8,961 nt of DNA from an uncultured Bacteroidota bacterium (GCA_903881265.1 CAIRSV010000318.1:1-8961); one strand, 5' to 3'. Positions 1 through 6,538 are shown, numbered from the stretch's first letter. Made by a program: numbers and translations. Notes: generated by a model not told the origin, from the sequence alone.

Positions 1-652
1 AATAGCCTTTATTTCTGATAATCTTATAGAGTCGTTCCCGCTCAAGACCACAATTGATTTTAGTATATGGCTCACCTGTTACTAAGATACTTTCGGCTGA
101 ATTTTCATTGATGATAGCTTGGATATCTTCGCTCTCCGAATGAGTCATCACGTGTCGTATCGTATAGTTTTTTCCGGCATTAATGGTAAAATGAACAATG
201 GCAGATTGTTTTCCTTTAGGTTGAATATCATAATCAACATTCGCATAGAAATATCCTAGATTGAGCATATACTGACCAATATAGAGCTTGCTTTTTATGA
301 CCATATTGGTATCCAAAAACACAGGCCTTTCAACCTTATGCTTAATAATCTTTGGATTCATCGGGTCTTTCTCATACTTCTGGAAATTGTTATTGTATTT
401 CCATAATTTATATTTCGGTAGAAAACCAAGATCAAATACATGTGTGTTTGCTCTTGGATAGGTAAGTGAAAGAATCACACTTTCGGTTTCACCTTTGTAT
501 TTGAGAGGTTTCTGCGTGTTGAGTGTTAATCTATTTTCAGCAAGCAAAGTTTGATTTTGCGCTAAGTGTTTGGTATAATTGCACGATAACAAATAGATGC
601 AGCAAACAAGAGTCAGGCAGAGTCGGATGCTATATTTGAGTACATGATTCAC
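1..652 (-). CDS. tamL: TamL-type outer-membrane lipoprotein (BamA/TamA family), N-terminal part, truncated by the window edge
   Basis: The minus strand is open from the left edge to a GTG at 650-652, giving about 217 residues. The product opens with a lipoprotein signal peptide: a basic n-region, a hydrophobic stretch at residues 8-22, and a lipobox LLSC with the lipidated cysteine at residue 24. Downstream, stretches such as KLYIGQYMLNLGYFYANVDY and GLERERLYKIIRNKGY resemble POTRA repeats of the BamA/TamA superfamily; the C-terminal beta-barrel would lie outside the window. In Bacteroidota, the TamA homologue carries a lipid anchor (TamL) and is thought to help insert outer-membrane proteins. 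The family call is from recognised sequence pattern, not a search. An in-frame ATG at 692-694 would add 14 residues, but it overlaps the divergent methyltransferase gene and lengthens the n-region unusually, so GTG 652 is preferred. Confidence 0.8.
   Translation of the reverse strand, partial: MNHVLKYSIRLCLTLVCCIYLLSCNYTKHLAQNQTLLAENRLTLNTQKPLKYKGETESVILSLTYPRANTHVFDLGFLPKYKLWKYNNNFQKYEKDPMNPKIIKHKVERPVFLDTNMVIKSKLYIGQYMLNLGYFYANVDYDIQPKGKQSAIVHFTINAGKNYTIRHVMTHSESEDIQAIINENSAESILVTGEPYTKINCGLERERLYKIIRNKGY
550..581 (+). promoter_or_regulatory. Candidate promoter for the RNA methyltransferase, inside tamL
   Basis: TTTG at 550-553 and TATAATTG at 574-581 are separated by 20 bases. This matches the Bacteroidota -33/-7 layout (TTTG, about 20 bases, TAnnTTTG) with one mismatch. 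The same bases also read as TTGATT, 17 bases, TATAAT. The element lies within the tamL signal-peptide region on the opposite strand, about 87 bases before the methyltransferase start. It is a motif match only. Confidence 0.45.
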
Positions 653-667
653 TAATTCTATAAGGAA

Positions 668-1393
668 ATGATTACGAAGACGCAAGTTAAACATATTCAA
701 TCATTAGACGATAAAAAATATCGGCAGGAACAAGGGCAATTTATAGTTGAAGGTAATAAGATGCTTACCGAACTTTTATCGTCAGATTTAGAAATACTTG
801 AGATCTACGCGTTAGAAGAATGGTTTGAAGCAACGACACTGACCAACTGCAAAGCCACATTGATTCAGGTGCAACCGTTTGAACTTGAAAAGATCAGCTC
901 ATTGACCACACCGAATAAAGTATTGGCCATTGTATCGATGCCACATTGGCCTTCATCAACCCCTACCTTAGCACTATTGCTTGATGGCATACAAGACCCA
1001 GGCAATATGGGCTCTATCATACGAATAGCAGATTGGTATGGTATTGATACTGTGTATGTCAGTGAGACAAGCGCTGATGTATTTAACACAAAAGTGATTC
1101 AGGCAAGTATGGGCGGTGTGTTCAGAATTCGTGTTGAAAAATGCGATCTGATAGCCTTAATGAAACAACATCATGACATACCATCGTATGCCGCTGTGCT
1201 TGAAGGAAACGACATCAACTCATTCGATAAAATAACTCAAGGTTTTATTATTATTGGAAATGAATCAAAAGGAGTACGTGACGAACTTAAAGTGCTTAGT
1301 CAACATAAAATAAGCATACAACGAAAGGGCCTTGCTGAGAGTTTGAATGCCGCTGTAGCAACAGGTATAATTTGCCATTGTATGATATCCTGA
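668..1393 (+). CDS. SpoU/TrmH-family RNA 2'-O-methyltransferase
   Basis: A 241-residue protein of the SPOUT class, which moves a methyl group from S-adenosylmethionine to a ribose 2'-hydroxyl of rRNA or tRNA in the cytoplasm. An N-terminal substrate-binding domain (about residues 1-90, with the typical KYRQEQGQFIVEGNKML opening) precedes the knotted catalytic domain. Motif 1 is DPGNMGSIIRIADW (110-123) with catalytic-type Asn113 and Arg119. Motif 2 is IIIGNESKGV (194-203). Motif 3 contains GLAESLNAAVATGI (221-234) and forms the knot. Position 218 is Gln (ISIQRKG) where a Pro is usual. The start is well supported because family members begin almost exactly here. The gene is divergent from tamL with 15 bases between starts. 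The exact RNA target cannot be read from sequence, so no gene symbol is given; it is closer to the RlmB/TrmH/TsnR group than to TrmL. Confidence 0.9.
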   Translation: MITKTQVKHIQSLDDKKYRQEQGQFIVEGNKMLTELLSSDLEILEIYALEEWFEATTLTNCKATLIQVQPFELEKISSLTTPNKVLAIVSMPHWPSSTPTLALLLDGIQDPGNMGSIIRIADWYGIDTVYVSETSADVFNTKVIQASMGGVFRIRVEKCDLIALMKQHHDIPSYAAVLEGNDINSFDKITQGFIIIGNESKGVRDELKVLSQHKISIQRKGLAESLNAAVATGIICHCMIS

Positions 1394-1409
1394 AGAAATT
1401 CTATATTTG
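1377..1409 (+). promoter_or_regulatory. Bacteroidota-type promoter for the DUF4476 gene
   Basis: ATTG at 1377-1380 is followed after 21 bases by TATATTTG at 1402-1409, a perfect match to the -7 consensus TAnnTTTG of the phylum's primary sigma factor. The expected transcript start is near 1413, giving a leader of about 45 bases before ATG 1458. The upstream half overlaps the 3' end of the methyltransferase gene. Confidence 0.6.
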
Positions 1410-1457
1410 TGCATTAACTTAAAAAAACAATAGTCCGTTTCAAGTAAAATTTTTAAT

Positions 1458-2249
1458 ATGAAAAAGATTCTTTTAGTCGCCTTGATACTGGCATCAGGTA
1501 TCCAATCATTCGCCGCATGGAAAAGTGCGATGCTACGTTTAAAACATGAAATGGGTCGCAGCATTTCGATATCGGTCGATGGTAGAAAATATACCAAAAT
1601 TGGTCGCTCATTAACAGTTGGCGATTTGCCACCTGGTAATCACAAGATTAAGATTTACAAATACAATTCAAATGGCTACGGTTACACAACGGGTACATTG
1701 ATTTATCAGGGCATGTTAAAAATGAGACCGGGAAGAATCTACTACGGTGTTGTTTCAAATGATGGCAGTATGGATATAGAAGAAAATTGCTGTATCGATG
1801 ATTATGGTCGTTGGAATAATAATGACAATTGGGATAATATGGATCAGATGAATAATACATCTAACCATGATCACGGAGATAATTGGAATAATAACCATAG
1901 TTGGAATCAGCAAAATCATCAAGAAAGTCACAACGAAAATGGCTGGGGATCATTCAATGGTCAGATGAGTGATGGACGCTTTGCTCAATTAATCGGACAG
2001 ATTCGAAAAGCGTCGTTCGAAACATCAAAAGTAAGTGTCGCTAATCAGGCATTAAAAACCAATAAAATTACGTGTCAGCAATTATTGAGCATATTAAACG
2101 AATTCAGTTTTGAGAGCACCAAATTACAATTTGCGAAAGATGCGTATAAAAGCGTGACAGACAAGAATAATTATTTTATGATCAACAATGTGTTTGCGTT
2201 TCAGAGTTCTAAAGATGATTTACTTGAGTTTCTTGATAGAATACATTAA
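1458..2249 (+). CDS. Secreted DUF4476 protein with PEGA-like N-terminus and Asn/Trp/His-rich linker
   Basis: A 263-residue exported protein. Residues 1-19 form a classical signal peptide (MKKILLVALILASGIQSFA, cleavage expected before Ala20). There is no lipobox, so the product is probably soluble in the periplasm or secreted. Residues about 30-100 resemble a PEGA-like beta-sandwich: ISVDGRKYTKIGRSLTVGDL followed by PPGNHKIKIYKY. Two adjacent cysteines (111-112) precede a low-complexity linker at about 118-166, rich in Asn, Trp, His and Asp. Residues about 171-261 match DUF4476: two repeated helical units with SFETSKVSVANQALK and FSFESTKLQFAKDAY, then VFAFQSSKDDLLEFL. The function of DUF4476 is unknown; it recurs in exported Bacteroidota proteins. 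The gene has its own promoter and is followed by a strong terminator, so it is probably monocistronic. The domain calls are from pattern memory. Confidence 0.82.
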   Translation: MKKILLVALILASGIQSFAAWKSAMLRLKHEMGRSISISVDGRKYTKIGRSLTVGDLPPGNHKIKIYKYNSNGYGYTTGTLIYQGMLKMRPGRIYYGVVSNDGSMDIEENCCIDDYGRWNNNDNWDNMDQMNNTSNHDHGDNWNNNHSWNQQNHQESHNENGWGSFNGQMSDGRFAQLIGQIRKASFETSKVSVANQALKTNKITCQQLLSILNEFSFESTKLQFAKDAYKSVTDKNNYFMINNVFAFQSSKDDLLEFLDRIH

Positions 2250-2273
2250 TAGAGAATCTTAATGCAATGCGAT

Positions 2274-2308
2274 AAAAAAATGCCGATCTGAATGGATCGG
2301 CATTTTTT
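2274..2308. terminator. Bidirectional intrinsic terminator between the DUF4476 gene and sppA
   Basis: A perfect 8-bp stem, TGCCGATC (2281-2288) and GATCGGCA (2295-2302), encloses the 6-base loop TGAATG. It is flanked by seven A on the left and six T on the right, so each strand ends its hairpin in a U-run. It lies between two convergent genes, 25 bases after the DUF4476 stop and 17 bases beyond the sppA stop, and can serve both. Confidence 0.9.
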
Positions 2309-2324
2309 ATAGAAGTGTATACGC

Positions 2325-4076
2325 TTATTTGATATCAAGGTTCATTGGTAAGATTGCTTGAATCTGATTTTCTTGACTTCGTACTTTTTGAATTTCTTTA
2401 TAGATAATATAGTCGTCACCTAATAATTGTTTGATGCTTGCCTCTTCTCTCTTTTTACCCATAACAGAAGAAAGAATTTCATCCAATTGATCAACAGGTG
2501 TAGGATATTCGACCACCTTGTATTCGTTTATCTTTGCCATTGCGGCCACACTTTGAAGGGCTCTGTCTATATTCCCAAATTGATCTACCAACTTAAGTTC
2601 TTTGGCAAGTTTGCCGCTATAGACGTGGCCTTGAGCGAGCTCTTCAACTTGCGCCATCGTTAATTTCCTGGCCGTTGACACCCTTGATTTGAAGATCGTA
2701 TAGGTACTATCTAAATACGATTGCATCCAAGCACGTTCAAGATCGGTCATTGGTCTGCTCATAGTAGGAAAATCGGCAAATTGCCCTGTTTTAACATTGT
2801 CGAACGTCACGCCAAGTTTATTTCTCATCATCGCTTCAATATTAAATAATACGCCCACAACGCCTATTGAACCGGTGAGACTTGTGCTTTCTGCGAAGAT
2901 GCTATCACCTGCACAGGCCATATAATATCCTCCGCTAGCGGCGTAGTTGCCCATACTTATGACCAATGGTTTTTTTGCTTTCAATTGCATCAACTCGTGA
3001 TAGATAAGTTCGCTTGCTAAGGCACTTCCGCCAGGCGAATTGATTCGTAACACCACTGCTTTAATCGATTCATCGCGTGCCATTTTACGAATCGTGGTTG
3101 TCATCGTTTTTGAATAAATACCATCATTTCCTTCGCCATCTTGTATTTCACCAGAGGCATACAAAACAGCAATTTTATTTTTCTCTCTGATGGATGTTTG
3201 TATCGTTTGTGCATAATCGGATGGAGAAACAAACTCAATTTTCTCGTTATCCTTTAAATTCAATTTCCCCTTCATTAAATGTTCAACCGAATCTGAAAAC
3301 ACAAGGCCATCAATAAAATTATTTGCCACCGCATCGTTTGGAAACTTAATACGTCCTTCATTCGCCATTTTTGCGAGAGTGGCAGTATCGATTGAGGTTC
3401 GGACTGAAACTGTTTGCAGAAATTCGGCATAGAAATCATTCAGCAAAACGCTTAACTGATACCGATTAGGCTCACTGAATTTTTCAAGTTTGTAGGGCTC
3501 ATACGCGCCTTTGTATTTACCGCAATGAAAGGCTTCAGATGTGACGTCGAGTTTATCCATCGTGCCTTTAAAAAAGGTACCGGTTATTTCTAACCCTTTA
3601 AATTCGAACATACCTGATGGATTCAAATATATTTTATCGCTGACAGAAGCAACATAGTACGATTTTTGATCGGCGATTTCGCCATAGGCATATATAAATT
3701 TCTTGCTAGTTTTAAAATCAATAAGGGCCTCTTTGATTTCTTGCAAGGAAGCCCATCCATTTGAACATGTGCCTGTGACAATATAGATCCCTTTAATTTT
3801 ATCATCTGTTTTCGCATTTTTAATGGAGGCTAGTATGTCATTTAGTCCTGTTGAACTTTGCTCACCAGCACCAACAAAAGACAATACATTCTCTTTACCT
3901 TGATCCGACACTGTTTCATTCATATCGAGACATAATACCGAATTGTCTTGAAGCTCGGTTTCTTCAACACTCGAAGCGATGCCAGTGGCAATGCCTGTCA
4001 GCGAAATGACTGTAATCAGCACGAATAGTATGATAGCACATAAACAGGCGAATAATATTTTAACGAATTGTCTCAT
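2325..4076 (-). CDS. sppA: Signal peptide peptidase SppA, 67-kDa type (protease IV)
   Basis: A 583-residue membrane-anchored serine protease that degrades cleaved signal peptides, here with the duplicated-domain architecture of E. coli SppA (618 residues). Counting from ATG at 4074-4076, residues about 4-32 form one N-terminal membrane segment. The N-terminal domain carries the likely catalytic Lys189 in GKYKGAYEPY, and the C-terminal domain carries the nucleophile Ser381 in GNYAASGGYY. These correspond to the Lys/Ser dyad known in E. coli (Lys209/Ser409). Other family hallmarks are NSPGGS (346-351), SLTGSIGVVG (399-408) and GHVYSG (483-488). A TTG at 4115 would add 13 residues, but ATG 4076 puts the membrane segment at the N-terminus as expected and avoids running into folK's upstream region. 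It diverges from folK by 62 bases and converges on the DUF4476 gene. Confidence 0.93.
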   Translation of the reverse strand: MRQFVKILFACLCAIILFVLITVISLTGIATGIASSVEETELQDNSVLCLDMNETVSDQGKENVLSFVGAGEQSSTGLNDILASIKNAKTDDKIKGIYIVTGTCSNGWASLQEIKEALIDFKTSKKFIYAYGEIADQKSYYVASVSDKIYLNPSGMFEFKGLEITGTFFKGTMDKLDVTSEAFHCGKYKGAYEPYKLEKFSEPNRYQLSVLLNDFYAEFLQTVSVRTSIDTATLAKMANEGRIKFPNDAVANNFIDGLVFSDSVEHLMKGKLNLKDNEKIEFVSPSDYAQTIQTSIREKNKIAVLYASGEIQDGEGNDGIYSKTMTTTIRKMARDESIKAVVLRINSPGGSALASELIYHELMQLKAKKPLVISMGNYAASGGYYMACAGDSIFAESTSLTGSIGVVGVLFNIEAMMRNKLGVTFDNVKTGQFADFPTMSRPMTDLERAWMQSYLDSTYTIFKSRVSTARKLTMAQVEELAQGHVYSGKLAKELKLVDQFGNIDRALQSVAAMAKINEYKVVEYPTPVDQLDEILSSVMGKKREEASIKQLLGDDYIIYKEIQKVRSQENQIQAILPMNLDIK

Positions 4077-4086
4077 CTTTTTTAGT

Positions 4087-4105
4087 AATATTTGCCGCGA
4101 AACTA
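4087..4105. promoter_or_regulatory. Two opposed, imperfect -7-like elements in the sppA/folK divergent gap
   Basis: On the plus strand, AATATTTG (4087-4094) differs by one base from TAnnTTTG and would serve folK. On the minus strand, TAGTTTCG (4105-4098) also differs by one base and would serve sppA. Neither has a well-spaced -33 TTG. If both are real, the two start points would lie within a few bases of each other and polymerase binding would be mutually exclusive. This is a weak motif-only call. Confidence 0.22.
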
Positions 4106-4138
4106 ATGGCCTCAAATTCTTAAGATGATCAATTTGGT

Positions 4139-4636
4139 ATGAATGGTATATATGTCATTATAGGTGGCAACCTTGGAAACAGGGTTGAAAATCTTCAACG
4201 TTGCAAGCAAGCAATTGAAGACCGCATTGGTGCTATTGTTCAGGCATCTGGAATCTATGAAACTGCTGCTTGGGGTAATGAACAGGCCCCCGCATACTTG
4301 AATCAGGTGCTCTTTATTCGCACCCATCTGTCGGCCATTGAAACATTAACCGAGAGCCTTTCGATTGAACACGAACTTGGACGAACCCGTACTGAAAAAT
4401 GGGCATCGCGACTGATTGATATTGATATGCTATTTTTTAATGATGACGTCATTCATAGCGAACAGCTCATTGTACCTCATCCTCATCTTCAACATAGACG
4501 GTTTGTGTTGGTACCACTGAATGAAATCGCTGCAGATATGATGCATCCGTTGCTTGGAAAGTGCATACACGACTTGCTTGCAGATTGCCAGGATCCTCTT
4601 CGTGTGACCTTATTCGAAGACGGTCTCAACGAGTAA
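4139..4636 (+). CDS. folK: 2-amino-4-hydroxy-6-hydroxymethyldihydropteridine diphosphokinase (HPPK)
   Basis: A 165-residue cytoplasmic enzyme that transfers pyrophosphate from ATP to 6-hydroxymethyl-7,8-dihydropterin, the step before dihydropteroate synthase in folate synthesis. The N-terminus IYVIIGGNLGNRVENL is the usual HPPK opening. The family signature runs across residues 81-100 (GRTRTEKWASRLIDIDMLFF), including Arg82, Arg84, Trp88, Arg91 and the metal-binding Asp94 and Asp96. It is followed by VPHPHLQHRRFVLVPLNEIA (112-131). The length is normal for a single-domain HPPK, with no fusion to FolB or FolP. It is divergent from sppA and is followed after 75 bases by a deoxynucleoside kinase; sppA, folK and such a kinase are, from memory, often neighbours in Bacteroidota. 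Confidence 0.95.
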   Translation: MNGIYVIIGGNLGNRVENLQRCKQAIEDRIGAIVQASGIYETAAWGNEQAPAYLNQVLFIRTHLSAIETLTESLSIEHELGRTRTEKWASRLIDIDMLFFNDDVIHSEQLIVPHPHLQHRRFVLVPLNEIAADMMHPLLGKCIHDLLADCQDPLRVTLFEDGLNE

Positions 4637-4650
4637 GATCACCGAATAAG
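4609..4650 (+). repeat. 8-bp inverted repeat spanning the folK stop codon
   Basis: CTTATTCG (4609-4616) and CGAATAAG (4643-4650) are perfect inverted copies with a 26-base spacer that includes the folK TAA (4634-4636). The following bases are AT-rich (a 10-base palindrome AATAATTATT at 4657-4666) but lack a clear T-run. It could be a weak 3'-end hairpin or mRNA-stability element, or chance. No function can be shown. Confidence 0.35.
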
Positions 4651-4690
4651 AGGCTGAATAATTATTTCTCATACTGCATGGGCTTTGTTT

Positions 4691-4698
4691 TATATTTG
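4691..4698 (+). promoter_or_regulatory. -7 promoter element for the deoxynucleoside kinase gene
   Basis: TATATTTG is a perfect TAnnTTTG match, identical to the element before the DUF4476 gene. The nearest -33 candidate is an imperfect TTTC at 4665-4668. Transcription would start near 4702, leaving a leader of only about 10 bases before ATG 4712. This rules against the upstream in-frame TTG at 4685 as the start codon. Confidence 0.5.
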
Positions 4699-4711
4699 CC
4701 CGCTTAACATT

Positions 4712-5344
4712 ATGAACTACAAATTCATTACCGTCGAAGGAAATATCGGTGCAGGTAAAACAACCCTTTCTAGCTTACTCCAACAATCATTTGATGGCAA
4801 ATTGATCCTTGAACAATTTGCAGATAATCCTTTTTTGCCAAAATTTTACGAAGATCGAAAGCGGTATTCATTTCCATTAGAACTGTCCTTTCTTGCGGAG
4901 CGATATAAGCAATTAAAAGACTTGCTGAATACACGTGACTTATTTAATCAGTATATTATATCAGACTATCTCTTTATCAAAAGCAAGTTATTCGCCAAGG
5001 TGAATCTGCCTGAAGATGAATACAAACTATACGAAACACTGTTCGATATTATTTATCCCAATTTGCCTGAACCTGATCTTATCATTTATCTTCATGCGCC
5101 GTTGGATAAACTCAAGCAGAATATCAAAAGCAGAAACCGGGATTATGAACAGAATATTCAAGATGATTACCTGATTGAACTTCAAAATGCCTACTTGCAA
5201 TTGATCAAATCAGAAAAGTTTAAAACCTTGATCATTGATACTACACAGACTGATTTCTTACACAATCCTTCGCATTTTGATCAGCTTTTAGTACATCTTG
5301 AAAAAGAGTATGAAGATGGGCATCATTTCATTAATTTCACTTAA
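4712..5344 (+). CDS. Deoxynucleoside kinase (dNK/dCK-dGK family)
   Basis: A 210-residue P-loop kinase predicted to phosphorylate deoxynucleosides with ATP for dNTP salvage. Walker A is GNIGAGKTT (10-18). Glu34 in LEQFADNPFLPKFYED corresponds to the catalytic glutamate after strand beta-2, and the DNPFL segment is typical of bacterial dGK/dAK-like enzymes. ELSFLAERYKQLKDL (57-71) matches the Q/E-xx-FLxxRxxQ substrate-site helix. The usual DRS/ERS motif appears as SDY (84-86). The lid region is probably SRNRDYEQN (140-148). ATG 4712 is chosen because the product then begins directly before beta-1 (MNYKFITVEGNIGAGKTT) and because the promoter element at 4691 lies inside the longer TTG-initiated version. 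Substrate preference (dA, dG or dC) cannot be read from sequence. It lies between folK and the aldolase gene, which has its own -7 element. Confidence 0.88.
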   Translation: MNYKFITVEGNIGAGKTTLSSLLQQSFDGKLILEQFADNPFLPKFYEDRKRYSFPLELSFLAERYKQLKDLLNTRDLFNQYIISDYLFIKSKLFAKVNLPEDEYKLYETLFDIIYPNLPEPDLIIYLHAPLDKLKQNIKSRNRDYEQNIQDDYLIELQNAYLQLIKSEKFKTLIIDTTQTDFLHNPSHFDQLLVHLEKEYEDGHHFINFT

Positions 5345-5391
5345 TTCTGATGTTTTTTGCATCATCCTGCTCATTTCGGTCGGTTTTTTAC

Positions 5392-5399
5392 TACTTTTG
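5392..5399 (+). promoter_or_regulatory. -7 promoter element for the aldolase gene
   Basis: TACTTTTG is a perfect TAnnTTTG match, 25 bases before the aldolase ATG. The -33 region is poor, the best candidate being CTG at 5367-5369. The predicted leader is about 20 bases. The gap between the kinase and the aldolase (5345-5424) is T-rich and otherwise featureless. Confidence 0.5.
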
Positions 5400-5424
5400 C
5401 CTACTTTTTATAAATTAACATTTT

Positions 5425-6483
5425 ATGGCAAATCAAACAATTATCGATTTATTAGGCAATGATGCCGCATATTACCTTGACCACAAATGTGGCACAATTT
5501 CTAAAAATGATTTGTACTCTCCATCAAAAAAGACAGTCGATGAAGTTTGGTCATTAAGCAATCGTAACACACAAACCTTAAAAAGTATCCAAAGCTTATT
5601 AGGTAATGGTCGTCTGAAAAATACGGGCTATGTTTCAATTCTGCCTGTCGATCAGGGTATTGAACATAGTGCTGGTGCTTCATTTGCTCCTAACCCGATG
5701 TATTTTGACCCTGAAAATATTGTAAAATTGGCCTTGGAAGGTGGTTGTAATGCAGTGGCTTCGACCTATGGCGTGTTAGGCGCCTGCGCTCGAAAATATG
5801 CGCACAAAATACCGTTCATTGTCAAGATTAATCATAATGAATTCATTTCGTATCCAAATAAGTTTGATCAAATAATGTTTGGTACCATCAAAGATGCTTG
5901 GAATATGGGTGCCACTGCAGTGGGTGCTACGATTTATTTCGGCAGCGACGAAAGTGCTCGTCAGATTCAAGAAGTAGCGAAAGCGTTTGAATATGCACAC
6001 GAATTAGGCATGGCCACTGTTTTATGGTGCTATTTGCGTAACCCAGCCTTCAAAACGGCTGAAGTTGATTATCATACAGCAGCTGATTTAACAGGTCAAG
6101 CGAATCATCTTGGAGTAACGATACAGGCTGATATCATCAAACAAAAATTACCTTCCAACAATGGCGGTTATAATGCTATAAAATTTGGGAAGACACATAA
6201 GTCTGTCTACGAAAAACTTAGCACCGACCACCCTATCGACCTTACACGTTATCAAGTAGCCAACTGCTATATGGGACGAGTTGGTTTAATCAATAGCGGT
6301 GGTGAAAGTAAAGGCGCCACGGATATGGCAGAAGCAGTTATGACAGCTGTAGTCAACAAACGCGCTGGTGGTATGGGTTTAATAAGCGGACGTAAAGCAT
6401 TTCAAAAACCAATGAAAGAAGGTATTCAATTATTGAATACGATACAAGACGTTTATCTTGACAGAAGCATTACCTTGGCCTAA
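5425..6483 (+). CDS. fbaB: Class I fructose-bisphosphate aldolase, FbaB/DhnA type
   Basis: A 352-residue cytoplasmic enzyme that reversibly cleaves fructose 1,6-bisphosphate to dihydroxyacetone phosphate and glyceraldehyde 3-phosphate through a Schiff base, without a metal ion. It is very close in length and sequence to E. coli FbaB (350 residues). Shared stretches include SILPVDQGIEHSAGASFAPN (71-90), VASTYGVLGA (111-120), AVGATIYFGSDES (165-177), DYHTAADLTGQANHLG (215-230), ADIIKQK (235-241), RYQVANCYMGRVGLINSGG (275-293) and NKRAGGMGLISGRKAF (311-326). Lys239 in ADIIKQK is the probable Schiff-base lysine, by comparison with E. coli from memory. The family is an alternative to the zinc-dependent class II enzyme and works in glycolysis or gluconeogenesis. 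It has its own promoter element, and an imperfect hairpin follows the stop. Nothing is missing or unusual. Confidence 0.96.
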   Translation: MANQTIIDLLGNDAAYYLDHKCGTISKNDLYSPSKKTVDEVWSLSNRNTQTLKSIQSLLGNGRLKNTGYVSILPVDQGIEHSAGASFAPNPMYFDPENIVKLALEGGCNAVASTYGVLGACARKYAHKIPFIVKINHNEFISYPNKFDQIMFGTIKDAWNMGATAVGATIYFGSDESARQIQEVAKAFEYAHELGMATVLWCYLRNPAFKTAEVDYHTAADLTGQANHLGVTIQADIIKQKLPSNNGGYNAIKFGKTHKSVYEKLSTDHPIDLTRYQVANCYMGRVGLINSGGESKGATDMAEAVMTAVVNKRAGGMGLISGRKAFQKPMKEGIQLLNTIQDVYLDRSITLA

Positions 6484-6509
6484 TCTGATAATTCCTTTTT
6501 CCATTCGTT

Positions 6510-6538
6510 CATCTGAAAGATTTGCGTATCTTGAGATG
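6510..6538 (+). terminator. Possible weak hairpin terminator after the aldolase gene
   Basis: CATCT-ga-AAGAT (6510-6521), loop TTGCGT, ATCTT-g-AGATG (6528-6538): a stem of 5 plus 5 bp interrupted by an internal bulge, 27 bases after the stop. The bases after it (CTTTCAAC) do not form a proper T-run, so termination would be inefficient or absent. The 88-base gap to the next gene contains no convincing promoter, only TATCTTG at 6527-6533, which overlaps the hairpin. Confidence 0.25.

Noticed and set aside
1265..1860. Minus-strand open frames opposite the methyltransferase 3' end and the DUF4476 gene
   Set aside because: They oppose well-supported genes with recognised domains, show no family features and have no promoter or start support.
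4077..4115. Extension of sppA to an upstream TTG at 4115
   Set aside because: It adds 13 residues before the membrane segment, uses a rare start and runs through the sppA/folK promoter region. ATG 4076 gives the expected N-terminal anchor.
4139..5344. A folK-deoxynucleoside kinase fusion
   Set aside because: folK ends with its own TAA at 4634-4636, and the kinase starts in a separate frame with its own promoter element 75 bases later.
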